Origin: Samsonia erythrinae | Lineage (GTDB): Bacteria; Pseudomonadota; Gammaproteobacteria; Enterobacterales; Enterobacteriaceae | Assembly: GCF_004342665.1 (NCBI RefSeq) | Contig: NZ_SMBY01000009.1 | Location: 1 to 64,000, forward strand | DNA length: 64,000 bases | Direction of reading: 5' to 3' | Part shown: positions 48,215-59,750 of the stretch, in pieces | How positions within the stretch are numbered: the first letter of the stretch is position 1 | How the letters are laid out: every line of letters starts with the position of its first letter | Program-made: the position numbers and the translations under genes | The notes under the pieces: generated by a model | Databases searched by the model: none | Told to the model about the DNA's origin: nothing | The model's input: the letters and a program-made list of their open reading frames with translations, nothing else

Positions 48215-48943
48215 ATGTCGCCATTATTCTCCAATAATGAAATTATAAGCAAGGTAATCAAACGTCAACTTGATGAAAACCTTAGCCATTACGATGGCAT
48301 AAAATTTTCATTTATGGTGCTTAATAAGAAAAATCCCTCTCATATTATCATCATTTCCAGTTATCCCGATGAGTGGGTTAAACTCTATAAAGACAATAAA
48401 TATCAACATATTGACCCCGTTGTTTTGGCTTCTTTTAATAAAATATCGCCGTTTTCCTGGGATAAGAGCCTGGAGATTAACACCCAACTTCAGCTTGGAA
48501 AAATATTCGACATCTCCAGAAAATATAACATTATCAATGGATACACCTTCGTGCTTCACGATCATGGCGACAATCTCGCGATGCTATCGATTATCGCAGA
48601 CAGCGCGTATCCGAATGATGTGGAAGTCTTCATTAAAGAGAAAAAAGACACTTTCCAGATGTTATTAATTGAAGCGTATGAGAAAGCCATCTCTCTTAGC
48701 AGAGAGATGGCTGAGAACAAGAAAACGTTAAATCATAAAGAAATATTTTCTCAACGAGAAAATGAAATTCTTTACTGGGCCAGTATGGGGAAAACCTATC
48801 TGGAAGTAGCCATGATTTTGGGAATCAAAACCAGTACGGTCAAATTTCATATCGGCAACGTTGTAAAAAAACTGGGCGTTCTGAATGCCAAGCATGCCAT
48901 CAGGCTCGGCGTGGAGTTGCAGCTCATAAAACCTGTGGAATAG
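48215..48943 (+). CDS. expR: LuxR-family quorum-sensing regulator
   Basis: 242-residue acyl-homoserine-lactone receptor. The N-terminal signal-binding domain keeps the conserved Trp54, Tyr58 and Asp67-Pro68 (EWVKLYKDNKYQHIDPVV). The C-terminal LuxR helix-turn-helix is FSQRENEILYWASMGKTYLE and onward to KLGVLNAKHAIRLG. In soft-rot bacteria ExpR acts mainly without signal, controlling rsmA, and is relieved by the acyl-homoserine lactone. The last 20 bases overlap the convergent synthase gene. Confidence 0.93.
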   Translation: MSPLFSNNEIISKVIKRQLDENLSHYDGIKFSFMVLNKKNPSHIIIISSYPDEWVKLYKDNKYQHIDPVVLASFNKISPFSWDKSLEINTQLQLGKIFDISRKYNIINGYTFVLHDHGDNLAMLSIIADSAYPNDVEVFIKEKKDTFQMLLIEAYEKAISLSREMAENKKTLNHKEIFSQRENEILYWASMGKTYLEVAMILGIKTSTVKFHIGNVVKKLGVLNAKHAIRLGVELQLIKPVE

Positions 48944-49577
48944 CGGTGGTTAATCGCAAAGGCCACCGCTTCAAGTCATCGTCAATGAATGCGCCATTGC
49001 GGTTAATACGGCGCGCTAACGTAGCCTGATTATCATCATCAACAGGAAGGAAAACCAGATAGACGCTTTCCTGCTTTTCTGACAAACCGCGTTCGACTAC
49101 GCGAATTCCCCAACCAGAACGTTTTAATATTGTTAACATAGGATGACTAACTATCGTATATATTCCATCATAGCCTTTATCCTTTGAATAATTAATCATT
49201 GAAAGAAACAGGATAGAACTAATAGGATACCCACTCCCCAGAATCTCTTTTGCACGTGACTTATCCACAAAAAAGCGACTGGATTCCAAATAATTTCCAT
49301 CTGGGATTTCTATTTTTTCGAAGTAGGAAAAGAATGTTCCGGTAATCATATTCGGATATTTTGTTTCTATGAACCTAAGGCTACAAATCACGGTGTCATT
49401 TTTTATGCCAAAAAGATAAGTGGCGTTGTCATTATCATATTGATCAAACTCCATCCCATTAATGCATTGAACAGCCCAATTCAATCGGTCCTTAAAGGTT
49501 TCTTTTCTGAGGATAAACAACTCTTCCGATTTTTTTTCTGACAACAAGGCGTGATTTACATCAAATATCTGTAACAT
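48924..49577 (-). CDS. expI: Acyl-homoserine-lactone synthase
   Basis: 217-residue LuxI-family enzyme that makes N-acyl-homoserine lactone from S-adenosylmethionine and acyl-ACP. Conserved residues are present: Arg24, Phe28, Trp34, Asp45, Asp48 and Arg68, and the ESSRFFVDKSR block. Convergence with expR and a 3' overlap of 20 bases is the arrangement known in Pectobacterium (expI/carI/ahlI). The acyl chain made cannot be read safely from sequence by eye. Confidence 0.95.
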   Translation of the reverse strand: MLQIFDVNHALLSEKKSEELFILRKETFKDRLNWAVQCINGMEFDQYDNDNATYLFGIKNDTVICSLRFIETKYPNMITGTFFSYFEKIEIPDGNYLESSRFFVDKSRAKEILGSGYPISSILFLSMINYSKDKGYDGIYTIVSHPMLTILKRSGWGIRVVERGLSEKQESVYLVFLPVDDDNQATLARRINRNGAFIDDDLKRWPLRLTTAIPQVL

Positions 49578-49794
49578 TTTTCCTCCATTGAAAAGTTAAT
49601 ACATAGCCTCAAAAAAACGATGCTCTATCATCCCGCAGATTTTTCGCTTTTAGATTATTGTCTCAATTGGTTACGCATAAACATTCTGTCTCTTTCCACG
49701 ACAGTTGTACAGATGCAACTTGCATTGTCAACAATGCGTTCACACGCCAAAAATACCGCAAAGGCATTAAATATAATTGATTGATATAAAAATA

Positions 49795-49830
49795 AAAAAA
49801 TCCGAAACCGCAGGACGATTTCGGATTTTC
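49795..49830 (-). terminator. Rho-independent terminator after argG
   Basis: On the minus strand a 10-bp stem AAATCCGAAA / TTTCGGATTT closes a loop of about 12 bases and runs into a T-tract, 18 bases past the argG stop. Confidence 0.9.
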
Positions 49831-49847
49831 ATTATTCTCGCTGCTCG

Positions 49848-51602
<1,755 letters not shown>

Positions 51603-52178
51603 ATGTCTAAGAAAGTCGCCGTTCTGCTGGCTCCCGGGTTTGAAGAAGCGGAAGCGATTATGGTGATCGATGTCCTGCACCGCATGAAAATAGACGTCAC
51701 GATGCTGTCGTGCCACGACAGGCTGGAACTACGCAGTTATCACCATATCCGACTGTTTGCCGATTCACTGCTGGAAAGAAATCAGGATACGCTGTTTGAT
51801 GCGGTCGTCATCCCCGGAGGCCCGCAGGGGACGGTCAATCTGGCGGCGAACCCGATGGTTGTCGCGTTTATCCGTCGCCATGACGAGGCGGGAAAATTGA
51901 TTTGTCCGCTGTGTTCCGCCGCTGCACGCGTGCTGGGGGGGAACAACCTGCTGAAAGGTCGCCGCTACGTCTGCTCTGGAGACTTATGGCAGAATGTAAC
52001 CGATGGCGTTTATGTTAATGAAAAAGTCGTGGAGGATGGGAATCTCATCAGTGGTAAAGGGCTGGGCGTGGCGTTTGATTTTGCCTTTACCCTCGCCAAC
52101 CGTCTGACGGGTAACCGCGAAGAGGCCAACTTTCAGGTCGAACACATCGATTACGATTACTGGCGCGCGCCGGCGTAA
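51603..52178 (+). CDS. DJ-1/PfpI family protein
   Basis: 191-residue single-domain protein. The nucleophile elbow is ICPLCSAAARVLG, with Cys near residue 103, and a conserved acidic residue sits in PGFEEAEA near the N-terminus, the DJ-1/YajL pattern. Members act in thiol and glycation stress; whether they are deglycases is disputed. The second half (SGDLWQNVTDGVYVNEKVVEDGNLISGKG) is the standard family C-terminus. Monocistronic, followed by a hairpin. Confidence 0.87.
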   Translation: MSKKVAVLLAPGFEEAEAIMVIDVLHRMKIDVTMLSCHDRLELRSYHHIRLFADSLLERNQDTLFDAVVIPGGPQGTVNLAANPMVVAFIRRHDEAGKLICPLCSAAARVLGGNNLLKGRRYVCSGDLWQNVTDGVYVNEKVVEDGNLISGKGLGVAFDFAFTLANRLTGNREEANFQVEHIDYDYWRAPA

Positions 52179-52197
52179 CCATTCCCCTCACAAGTTT

Positions 52198-52221
52198 AAG
52201 GCGCGCCGCCGCGCCTTTCTG
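52198..52221 (+). terminator. Terminator hairpin after the DJ-1-type gene
   Basis: Stem AAGGCGCG / CGCGCCTT with a four-base loop and a short T-run, 19 bases past the stop. Confidence 0.75.
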
Positions 52222-52276
52222 ACGGCGCCACAATAACCTTATCCTGCCAGCAGGCGGCGTGGGGATATCGCGCGCG

Positions 52277-53269
52277 TCAGCTCACCCAGCGCAGGACATC
52301 TATCTTCTGGAGCGCCAGCGAGAGCAGCAGACTGCCCGCCAGCGCGATAGCGAAAACATAAAAAATATCGGCAACAGGGTGGGACGGCAGCACAGCGTCA
52401 TGCGTGCGCAGATAGTGAACGATCAACGCATGGAAACCGTAGATCGCCAGTGAATGGCGTGAAATTGTCGCGAAACCGGGTAAAACCCGATGGCTAAAAT
52501 AATGCTTAAACACCACCAGCAAGCTGACTGCGGCCAGAAAAACCAGCGGGCCGCAGTAGAGGTAAAACGTCTGGGTAAACGCCTCATTCAATCGCGTGTG
52601 GTGCTGCGTTCCCAGCGCCACCAGAGTGACACACGCAATGAAAAACGGAATAGCGGCCAGCACGACCTTCTTCGGTACGTCCAGCATACCCAACGCGCGC
52701 CCCAGCGCCGCGTACAACACATAATAAAACGTATCGCCGTAAATATAGAGATTAACGGGCAGTAGCTGGACCCCGTTAAATTCCAGAGACGCCGTATGCG
52801 GGTTGGCTACCACGGCCAGTAAGACGATTAAAACGGCTAAATACCATCCCGATACCGGCTTTATCGTAATCAGCGGTGAGAGCAGATAAATCACCGCAAT
52901 GGCGTAGAAAAACCATAAATGATAAAAAACCGGTTTTTGCAGCGCATGGCTCAGGGCATTGATACCGCTAATGGGCGTCAGTGTCGCAATATAGATCAGC
53001 GCAACCGCACTGTAGAAAAACAGGCATAGCCCGATACGCAGGAAATGCTTTTTCCCCGCTCGGCGTTCGCCAAAAAATAAGTAGCCGGAGATCATAAAAA
53101 ATAGCGGGACGCACACGCGCGATACCGAGTTCAGGACATTCGCCACATCCCAATAGCCGTCTCCCGGCGTGCCGCCTGCGGTAATATAGTAAGTTGTACT
53201 GTGGATCAGAACGACCATCATGCAGGCTAAAGCCCGCAGGTTATCAATCCAGCCGATCTTGTCCGTCAT
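52277..53269 (-). CDS. wecH: Acyltransferase family 3 protein, WecH-like O-acetyltransferase
   Basis: 330-residue inner-membrane protein with about ten hydrophobic helices. It starts MTDKIGWIDNLRALACMMVVLIHSTT; the His is the conserved acyltransferase-3 residue. SRVCVPLFFMISGYLFFGERRAGKKHFLRI and the closing SLAIYGFHALIVHYLR closely follow E. coli WecH, which O-acetylates enterobacterial common antigen. The ATG at 53269 follows AGAGG; an in-frame TTG lies two codons earlier. Confidence 0.88.
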   Translation of the reverse strand: MTDKIGWIDNLRALACMMVVLIHSTTYYITAGGTPGDGYWDVANVLNSVSRVCVPLFFMISGYLFFGERRAGKKHFLRIGLCLFFYSAVALIYIATLTPISGINALSHALQKPVFYHLWFFYAIAVIYLLSPLITIKPVSGWYLAVLIVLLAVVANPHTASLEFNGVQLLPVNLYIYGDTFYYVLYAALGRALGMLDVPKKVVLAAIPFFIACVTLVALGTQHHTRLNEAFTQTFYLYCGPLVFLAAVSLLVVFKHYFSHRVLPGFATISRHSLAIYGFHALIVHYLRTHDAVLPSHPVADIFYVFAIALAGSLLLSLALQKIDVLRWVS

Positions 53270-53455
53270 GCACAACCTCTTGAAAGCAAAGCGCTATTCC
53301 AAACAGAGTAGCCGTTGTGCGGCGTTTGCACAATCCACCGTTGGGCAAACCGAACGGGTAAAAACGACCTGAGACGAAAAATCCGCACGATACGCCCAGC
53401 GCCCTCAGGGATAACAAGAGAGCGCAGGGAGTTCAGAATGTATCGTGCGAAGACA

Positions 53456-54991
53456 TCAGAACAGCCCGACGGGTTTGTCGGAGTAACTGACCAGCAGACA
53501 CTTGGTTTGCTGATAGTGTTCCAGCATCATTTTATGGTTTTCACGCCCGATACCGGACTGCTTGTAGCCACCAAACGCGGCGTGCGCCGGATAGGCGTGA
53601 TAGCAGTTGGTCCAGACGCGACCGGCCTGAATACCCCGCCCCATGCGATACGCGATGTTAGCGTTACGACTCCACACGCCCGCGCCCAGACCATATTCCG
53701 TATCGTTGGCAATCTCCAGCGCATCATCCATCGTTTTGAAGGTGGTGACAGCCAGCACCGGCCCGAAAATCTCCTCCTGAAAAACCCGCATGCTATTTTT
53801 ACCAAACAGGATCGTCGGTTCCAGATAGTAGCCTTCCGCCATCCCGTCCGGCATCGCCTTACGCTGTCCGCCCGTTAGCACCCGCGCCCCCTCTTTTTTA
53901 CCGATATCAATATAGTTCAGGATGGTTTCAAGCTGTCCTGCCGAGACCTGCGCGCCCATCATCGTTTGGCTGTCTAGCGGGTGGCCGACGCGAATCGCCT
54001 CAACGCGTTTAATGGCCCGTTCCATAAAGCGCTCATAGATAGATTCCTGCACCAGCGCGCGGCTTGGACAGGTGCAGACCTCCCCCTGATTGAAAGCGAA
54101 CAGCGTGAACCCCTCTAACGCCTTATCAAAGAAGCTGTCTTCTTTATCCATGACATCGGCAAAAAAGATATTCGGCGATTTGCCGCCCAGCTCCAGCGTT
54201 ACCGGCGTCACGTTTTGCGCCGCATAGCTCATGATCTGCTGGCCCACCTCCGTCGACCCGGTGAATGCGACTTTCGCAATACGTTTTGAGGTCGCCAGAT
54301 ATTCACCAATCTCACTTCCCGAGCCATTCACCACATTGAGCACGCCGGGTGGCAGCAGATCCTGAATCAGCTCCATCAGAATCAAGACTGACATTGGCGT
54401 GAGCTTAGCGGGTTTCAGCACGATACAGTTCCCGGCGGCCAGCGCAGGCGCCAGCTTCCAACAGGCCATCAGCAACGGAAAGTTCCAGGGGATAATTTGT
54501 CCGACGACCCCAAGAGGCTCGTGGAAATGATAGGCCACGGTATCGCCGTCAATCTCGCTGATCGCGCCCTCCTGCGCACGGATGCAGGCCGCGAAGTAAC
54601 GGAAGTGATCAATCGCCAACGGCACATCCGCGCCGAGCGTTTCGCGAATAGGCTTGCCGTTATCCCAGGATTCCACCTGCGCCAGCCGCTCAAGGTTTTG
54701 CTCCATGCGATCGGCTATACGATTGAGGATCAGCGCCCGTTCTTGTACCGACATGCCACCCCACTCCGCTTTAGCCTGATGAGCCGCATCCAGCGCATGG
54801 TCGACATCTCGCGTCGTTGAACTCGCCACTTCACACATCGGCTGACCGCTCACCGGCGTCAGGTTGACAAAGTACTGGCCGCCTTCAGGCGGAAGCCAGG
54901 TACCGCCGATAAAGTTGTCATAACGTTTTTTCAGATTGAGAGAGCCAATGTCATCAGATGCGAATCGGCCGTCAGAATGATTGTGCGCCAT
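53456..54991 (-). CDS. aldB: Aldehyde dehydrogenase AldB
   Basis: 511-residue NAD(P)-dependent aldehyde dehydrogenase, close to E. coli AldB (acetaldehyde and other aldehydes to acids). Motifs: [16 protein letters not shown], catalytic Glu in [12 protein letters not shown], nucleophile region [11 protein letters not shown], closing [17 protein letters not shown]. The start [10 protein letters not shown] at 54991 follows AGGAGA. Divergent from fdhD. Confidence 0.92.
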   Translation of the reverse strand: MAHNHSDGRFASDDIGSLNLKKRYDNFIGGTWLPPEGGQYFVNLTPVSGQPMCEVASSTTRDVDHALDAAHQAKAEWGGMSVQERALILNRIADRMEQNLERLAQVESWDNGKPIRETLGADVPLAIDHFRYFAACIRAQEGAISEIDGDTVAYHFHEPLGVVGQIIPWNFPLLMACWKLAPALAAGNCIVLKPAKLTPMSVLILMELIQDLLPPGVLNVVNGSGSEIGEYLATSKRIAKVAFTGSTEVGQQIMSYAAQNVTPVTLELGGKSPNIFFADVMDKEDSFFDKALEGFTLFAFNQGEVCTCPSRALVQESIYERFMERAIKRVEAIRVGHPLDSQTMMGAQVSAGQLETILNYIDIGKKEGARVLTGGQRKAMPDGMAEGYYLEPTILFGKNSMRVFQEEIFGPVLAVTTFKTMDDALEIANDTEYGLGAGVWSRNANIAYRMGRGIQAGRVWTNCYHAYPAHAAFGGYKQSGIGRENHKMMLEHYQQTKCLLVSYSDKPVGLF

Positions 54992-55109
54992 TTCAGTCTC
55001 CTTTTCATTTCCGGGGTCGCGGTCAGGCCGCAGTGAAAAAAGAGGCAAACAGTAATCCGGTTAATTAAGCCTATACGGGGTGTGTCGTTAACGACAGGAC
55101 GCCACCGCA

Positions 55110-55126
55110 GAAGAGTGCAACTCTTC
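55110..55126. promoter_or_regulatory. 17-bp dyad in the aldB-fdhD divergent region
   Basis: GAAGAGT and ACTCTTC are exact complements around GCA. It lies about 120 bases before aldB and 155 before fdhD, so it could serve as an operator for either. No known consensus fits. Confidence 0.45.
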
Positions 55127-55280
55127 GAGTTAACGCACAGTTTTTTTCTGTTGTTGGGAAAACAGACATCGATGTAAGCAAGCACGCTCGCGATTTCTGG
55201 AGAAAAATTCGCATCCATTCTGACACGGTGAAATAATACTTTTCTTTCCAGGGTTATTAACGTTCAGGCAGGTATTTCAG

Positions 55281-56099
55281 GTGGAAGGGGTTCATTTACA
55301 GGCGGATGCCGCTCTTGAAGGCGCAACACAGCGCATGGTCTATCATCGCGATTCGCTGCATCAGCCGCAGGCTGACTGGCTGGCGGAAGAGGTGCCCGTC
55401 GCGCTGGTTTACAACGGTATTTCGCACGTCGTTATGATGGCCTCGCCGAAGGAGCTGGAGCATTTCGCCCTCGGGTTCTCCCTGTCCGAAGGTATTATTC
55501 AGTCACCGGCAGATATCTATGGCATCGATGTGCAGCCCGTTTGCAACGGGATCGAAGTCCAGATTGAGCTGTCCAGCCGACGCTTTGCGGGGCTAAAAGC
55601 GCGGCGCCGGGCGATGGATGGCCGAACAGGCTGTGGCGTGTGCGGCGTAGAACAGCTCGCGGAAATCGGTAAACCGATCCCCCCACTGCCCTTCACCCAG
55701 ACATTTTCTCTCGGCCAACTGGAACCGGCGCTGATGCGGATAAGAGAGTGGCAGAAAATTGGCGAGGTAACAGGCTGTACCCATGCCGCAAGCTGGATAG
55801 CGCCGGACGGTTCGATGTCGGGAGGGAGTGAGGATGTTGGTCGTCATGTGGCGCTGGATAAACTGCTCGGTCTCAGGGCGCGACAGGGTTGGCAACAGGG
55901 TTCGGCGCTGGTTTCCAGCCGGGCCAGTTATGAAATGGTACAAAAATCCGCCATGTGCGGCGTTGAAATCCTGTTTGCCGTCTCCGCGGCAACCTCGCTG
56001 GCCGTAGACGTCGCGCAGCGCTGCAACCTGACGCTGGTCGGTTTTTGTCGGCCGGGGCACGCAACGATCTACACGCATACACAGCGTCTGACCGAATAA
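55281..56099 (+). CDS. fdhD: Formate dehydrogenase accessory sulfurtransferase
   Basis: 272-residue cytoplasmic protein that passes sulfur from IscS to the molybdenum cofactor of formate dehydrogenase. The essential cysteine pair is Cys118 and Cys121 in [27 protein letters not shown] and [18 protein letters not shown] are family blocks. GTG start. No formate dehydrogenase subunit genes are in this window. Confidence 0.93.
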   Translation: MEGVHLQADAALEGATQRMVYHRDSLHQPQADWLAEEVPVALVYNGISHVVMMASPKELEHFALGFSLSEGIIQSPADIYGIDVQPVCNGIEVQIELSSRRFAGLKARRRAMDGRTGCGVCGVEQLAEIGKPIPPLPFTQTFSLGQLEPALMRIREWQKIGEVTGCTHAASWIAPDGSMSGGSEDVGRHVALDKLLGLRARQGWQQGSALVSSRASYEMVQKSAMCGVEILFAVSAATSLAVDVAQRCNLTLVGFCRPGHATIYTHTQRLTE

Positions 56100-56223
56100 G
56101 CCACACGCGGATACCGGTGCCGCAGGATGTAGGATGCCTATAGATTAATTTGTTTTTACGTTGTGCGATAACGGCATAAGCGTTTGTTATCACCAAGTAA
56201 CATAATCTGATTCATGGCATCAC

Positions 56224-56242
56224 ACTGAGAATAATCATTTTC
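56224..56242 (+). promoter_or_regulatory. Fur-box-like site upstream of sodA
   Basis: The last 15 bases, AGAATAATCATTTTC, match the corresponding part of the 19-bp Fur consensus at 12 positions. It lies about 93 bases before the sodA ATG. E. coli sodA is repressed by Fur, so the site is plausible. Confidence 0.5.
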
Positions 56243-56334
56243 AATATCACTTAATTAACTATAATGGACGTATTGCTTACACGGTGCTCACAGAACAGCG
56301 CCGTAACATTTTTTTTACCATGGAGATGCTAAAC

Positions 56335-56961
56335 ATGAGTTATTCACTGCCATCCCTGCCCTATGCGTATGACGCACTGGAACCGCATTTCGACAAAGAA
56401 ACGATGGAAATTCACCATTCCAAGCATCATCAGGCTTACGTCAATAACGCCAATGCTGCGTTAGAATCCCTGCCGGAACTGGCTAAATTGTCTGCTGAAG
56501 AGCTGATCGCTCAACTGGATAAAGTCCCGGCGGAGAAAAAAGTCGCCCTGCGTAACAACGCCGGCGGCCACGCGAACCATAGCCTGTTCTGGAAAGGCCT
56601 GAAATTATGCACCACGCTGTCTGGTGACCTTAAAGCGGCGATTGAACGTGATTTCGGCAGCGTCGATACCTTTAAAGAAAAATTCGAACAGGCGGCGGCA
56701 ACCCGCTTTGGTTCCGGCTGGGCCTGGCTGGTGCTGAAAGACGACGGCAAACTGGCTGTGGTTTCCACCGCAAACCAGGACAGCCCGCTGATGGGTGAAG
56801 CCGTTGCCGGCGCATCCGGCTACCCCATCATCGGTCTGGATGTATGGGAACACGCCTACTACCTGAAATTCCAAAACCGCCGCCCGGACTACATCAAAGC
56901 ATTCTGGAACGTGGTGAACTGGGACGAAGCGGCAGCCCGTTTTGCCAACGCGAAAAAATAA
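56335..56961 (+). CDS. sodA: Manganese superoxide dismutase
   Basis: 208-residue cytoplasmic enzyme that dismutates superoxide. Metal ligands His27 (MEIHHSKHH) and His82 ([10 protein letters not shown]) are present, with Asp and His in [23 protein letters not shown] and GSGWAWLVL mark the Mn/Fe family; overall similarity is to E. coli SodA. The ATG at 56335 is the family start; the frame is open 17 codons upstream. Confidence 0.97.
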   Translation: MSYSLPSLPYAYDALEPHFDKETMEIHHSKHHQAYVNNANAALESLPELAKLSAEELIAQLDKVPAEKKVALRNNAGGHANHSLFWKGLKLCTTLSGDLKAAIERDFGSVDTFKEKFEQAAATRFGSGWAWLVLKDDGKLAVVSTANQDSPLMGEAVAGASGYPIIGLDVWEHAYYLKFQNRRPDYIKAFWNVVNWDEAAARFANAKK

Positions 56962-56989
56962 CGTCGGCTGAACGCTGTTGTAACTGAAA

Positions 56990-57024
56990 AAGGGCTGGGA
57001 TAACCGCATGTTATTCCAGCCCTT
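56990..57024. terminator. Terminator after sodA
   Basis: Stem AAGGGCTGGGATAAC / TTATTCCAGCCCTT with a 6-7-base loop, followed on the plus strand by TGTTTTA. A T-run also follows on the minus strand (CCCTTTTTC), so it could work both ways. Confidence 0.85.
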
Positions 57025-57027
57025 GTT

Positions 57028-57192
57028 TTATCCTGTGGTCTCCATCCTTCCCCATTCACCGTCGGTAATCACGCCATAACGTTTTACGATCGCACCCGTG
57101 ATATCCGTCGTCTCACTCAGCCGGTAACGGGCAAACTCTCCGCTTAAACAGCAGGCCGCACATAAAGTTTCAGGGCACAATGCCGATACCAT
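57028..57192 (-). CDS. Possible small cysteine-containing protein
   Basis: A 54-codon frame starts MVSALCPETLCAACCLSGEF, with four cysteines near the N-terminus, and continues in protein-like fashion (KRYGVITDGEWGRMETTG). The stop sits right before a hairpin that can terminate on this strand. Against it: the ribosome-binding site is weak and the first ten codons overlap the FliA promoter of the opposite strand. It may be chance or a remnant. Confidence 0.25.
   Translation of the reverse strand: MVSALCPETLCAACCLSGEFARYRLSETTDITGAIVKRYGVITDGEWGRMETTG
57163..57189 (+). promoter_or_regulatory. FliA (sigma-28) promoter of the chemoreceptor gene
   Basis: TAAAGTTT (57163-57170), exactly 11 bases, then GCCGATAC (57182-57189). 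This fits the flagellar sigma-28 consensus TAAAGTTT-N11-GCCGATAA at 15 of 16 positions. The start codon is about 130 bases downstream, so the chemoreceptor is likely expressed with late flagellar genes. Confidence 0.88.
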
Positions 57193-57316
57193 TTGTGTCT
57201 TTTTATCATGTTGTTACAGAGAAAGACTTAGTAAGCGGCCGTCCAGGATGCTAACGCCGCAAGCCGGCGTATCAGAATAGTGACGTTGACTCAATACGAT
57301 ATCGTGGTGGAATGTG

Positions 57317-59209
57317 ATGGTTATAAATATTGACAATCTAAAAGTGGGTAAAAAATTAGGATTAGGCTTTTCCCTGATCCTCCTTATGACCATAGCGATT
57401 GCCGCCGCAGGCGTGATGCATATCGACTCGCTGAAAGACAGCATTAATAAGGTTAATTTAAGCAATAATATCGATGATGAAATGAATCAGGCCAAATATT
57501 ACCGCGCCCTATACGCCACCACCTATAAGCCTGAAGATATACAAAAAAACATTGAGCACATTGCCAATCTCAACAAACTCATTGAAGAAGCAAAAACGTT
57601 TCGCTGGTCGGAAAGCGATGCCAAAAAAATAGCCAGTATTCCCGCATTGATTACCCTCTATCAGGAAAAACAAAAAAATTATATTCATGCCGTAGGGGTT
57701 AAGGACGCCGTCAGAAAGAGCTGGAATATTTCAACGACGGAAGCACCGTTGCAACAGCTCGGTGAGCAACTCAAGTCAGACAATAGCAGTCTGACGCTGC
57801 AATTATTGCTGTCTGACTTGAATCAAAAGCTGATTGCGGTTCGTTACCACGTTCGTGGTTTATTACTTTCTACGAATAAAGAATCCGAAGAAAAATTACG
57901 TGAGGCCATCAACGCGGCGCAAACGTCATTAACCTTCCTGTATCAGAGTTTGTCCGCCGAACAGAGGGAAACCTTGGCGCCAGTGCTGACCATCATGAAC
58001 AACTATGAAGAACAGGCGCTCGCATACATGCCCGCCTATCAGGACGAAGTTGCACAGGCAGATCAAATGAATACTGTCGCAGGGCAGTTGAACACCGTCA
58101 TTGAATCACTGCTCGGCGACCAGCTGGCCGCTTCACACAAAGACATTCGCAACGCCACACTGCAAATGATCATCACCGCGCTGATTACGCTCCTGCTTGG
58201 TCTGCTGATCTCCTGGTTTATTTCACGCCAAATCACCACGCCGCTAGGCAGCGCGCTGACGATGGCCGAGAAAATCGCGTTAGGCGACCTGACCATGTCC
58301 ATCAACACGACTCGCAAGGATGAACTGGGCCAGCTAATGGTTGCGATGTCGACAATGAACGACAACCTGCACAATATGATTGATGACATCCGCGTCGGCG
58401 TCAGTCAGATTTCTAACGCATCCAGCGAAATCGTCGCAGGTAATACCGATTTGTCTTCACGTACCGAAGAGCAGGCGGCCGCCGTGGAACAGACCGCCGC
58501 CAGCATGGAGCAGCTCACCGCTACGGTGAAACAAAACGCAGACAACGCGCACCACGCCAATAAACTGGCTATCGGCGCTTCTCAGACGGCGAAACAAGGC
58601 GGTGAACAGGTCAATAACGTGGTGCAAACCATGAACGCGATCGAAAACAGCTCCAAGCGCATTGCGGAAATCACCTCCGTCATCAACAGCATCGCTTTCC
58701 AGACCAATATTCTGGCGCTGAACGCCGCGGTAGAAGCCGCTCGCGCCGGTGAACAAGGCCGCGGCTTTGCAGTTGTCGCCAGTGAAGTCCGTAATCTGGC
58801 CCAGCGCAGCTCACAGGCGGCGAAGGAGATCGAAGGCCTGATCTCCGAATCCGTCAACCAGATATCACACGGCGCAACGCTGGTCAGCAATGCCGGGAAA
58901 ACGATGAATGATATCGTCACCTCTGTTACACAGGTACACGATATTATGGGCGAAATCGCTACAGCGTCAGATGAACAAAGCCGGGGAATTACTCAGATCA
59001 ATCAGGCGATTGTCGAAATGGACAGCACGACGCAACAGAACGCCGCGCTGGTGGAACAATCTTCTGCCGCCGCAGATTCTCTGGAAGAACAGGCAAGACT
59101 GTTGAAACAAGCAGTCTCCGTCTTCCGTCTGGCCAATTCGCAGCATGACGACTCACCGGCCAGTATTGCCTTTACCAACCAGACGCCGCATCTGCAAGCG
59201 CTAAACTGA
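57317..59209 (+). CDS. Methyl-accepting chemotaxis protein
   Basis: 630-residue transmembrane chemoreceptor. TM1 is near residues 14-34. A periplasmic four-helix-bundle-type sensor follows (about 35-278), then TM2 near 280-302 (TLQMIITALITLLLGLLISWF), a HAMP domain, and the signalling hairpin tip IAFQTNILALNAAVEAARAGEQGRGFAVVASEVR. There is no C-terminal NWETF-type pentapeptide, so CheR/CheB docking must come from other receptors. The ligand is unknown. An ATG at 57317 is preferred to the GTG one codon earlier. It has its own FliA promoter. Confidence 0.93.
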   Translation: MVINIDNLKVGKKLGLGFSLILLMTIAIAAAGVMHIDSLKDSINKVNLSNNIDDEMNQAKYYRALYATTYKPEDIQKNIEHIANLNKLIEEAKTFRWSESDAKKIASIPALITLYQEKQKNYIHAVGVKDAVRKSWNISTTEAPLQQLGEQLKSDNSSLTLQLLLSDLNQKLIAVRYHVRGLLLSTNKESEEKLREAINAAQTSLTFLYQSLSAEQRETLAPVLTIMNNYEEQALAYMPAYQDEVAQADQMNTVAGQLNTVIESLLGDQLAASHKDIRNATLQMIITALITLLLGLLISWFISRQITTPLGSALTMAEKIALGDLTMSINTTRKDELGQLMVAMSTMNDNLHNMIDDIRVGVSQISNASSEIVAGNTDLSSRTEEQAAAVEQTAASMEQLTATVKQNADNAHHANKLAIGASQTAKQGGEQVNNVVQTMNAIENSSKRIAEITSVINSIAFQTNILALNAAVEAARAGEQGRGFAVVASEVRNLAQRSSQAAKEIEGLISESVNQISHGATLVSNAGKTMNDIVTSVTQVHDIMGEIATASDEQSRGITQINQAIVEMDSTTQQNAALVEQSSAAADSLEEQARLLKQAVSVFRLANSQHDDSPASIAFTNQTPHLQALN

Positions 59210-59294
59210 GGCCAGTAATCATCCCCCTGCTGTAGCAGGGGGAACACAATCCGAAATGGCGCTTTCTCTCTATACGCGGAGGCAGGGAAAGGCG

Positions 59295-59657
59295 TCAGAA
59301 CGCTGTCGGCGCGTAACCTGTCATCTCTTTCAACCCCATTTCACGGCCCAGCGCCGTCATTGGATGCACGATCACCAAACCACGCACGCTCTTCTTCAAC
59401 GCCCCTATATTCGCCTGCTCTTTTTTCGTAATCACACGGCTGAACGGCAGCTTCGCCAGCTTCTGCGCTTCTTTGCCGAGTTTTTGTTCTCTCACATTAC
59501 GCAGGCGCCCGATTTCAGTCGTTAGCTTCTCGCAGGCCTCCAGATTGAGGGCGATCGCGTCGGCATCCCCCTGCGCCAGCAACGTGGCCTGTTTACGCGT
59601 CAACTTATCCAACTGGTCGCTGAGGCGTTTAATCTCTGCTTTTTCCTGCTCTTTCAT
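59295..59657 (-). CDS. yibL: YibL family ribosome-associated protein
   Basis: 120 residues, same length as E. coli YibL. An N-terminal charged coiled coil ([20 protein letters not shown]) is followed by the conserved [20 protein letters not shown] and [18 protein letters not shown]. YibL has been found with ribosomes; its exact role is unknown. It follows the mtl operon as in E. coli. The ATG at 59657 matches the family. Confidence 0.93.
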   Translation of the reverse strand: MKEQEKAEIKRLSDQLDKLTRKQATLLAQGDADAIALNLEACEKLTTEIGRLRNVREQKLGKEAQKLAKLPFSRVITKKEQANIGALKKSVRGLVIVHPMTALGREMGLKEMTGYAPTAF

Positions 59658-59750
59658 AAAAGATAACCTGTATAACGGGAGAATAATGCGGGACACAGCA
59701 TACACTAAACGCCCGAAGGACGCAGTGGCGCAATGGGGCAGGTTATGGGG

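Noticed and set aside
49660-49740. A lux box near the expI promoter
   Set aside because: GTACAGATGCAACTTGCATTGTCAAC has only loose half-site similarity to the 20-bp lux box.
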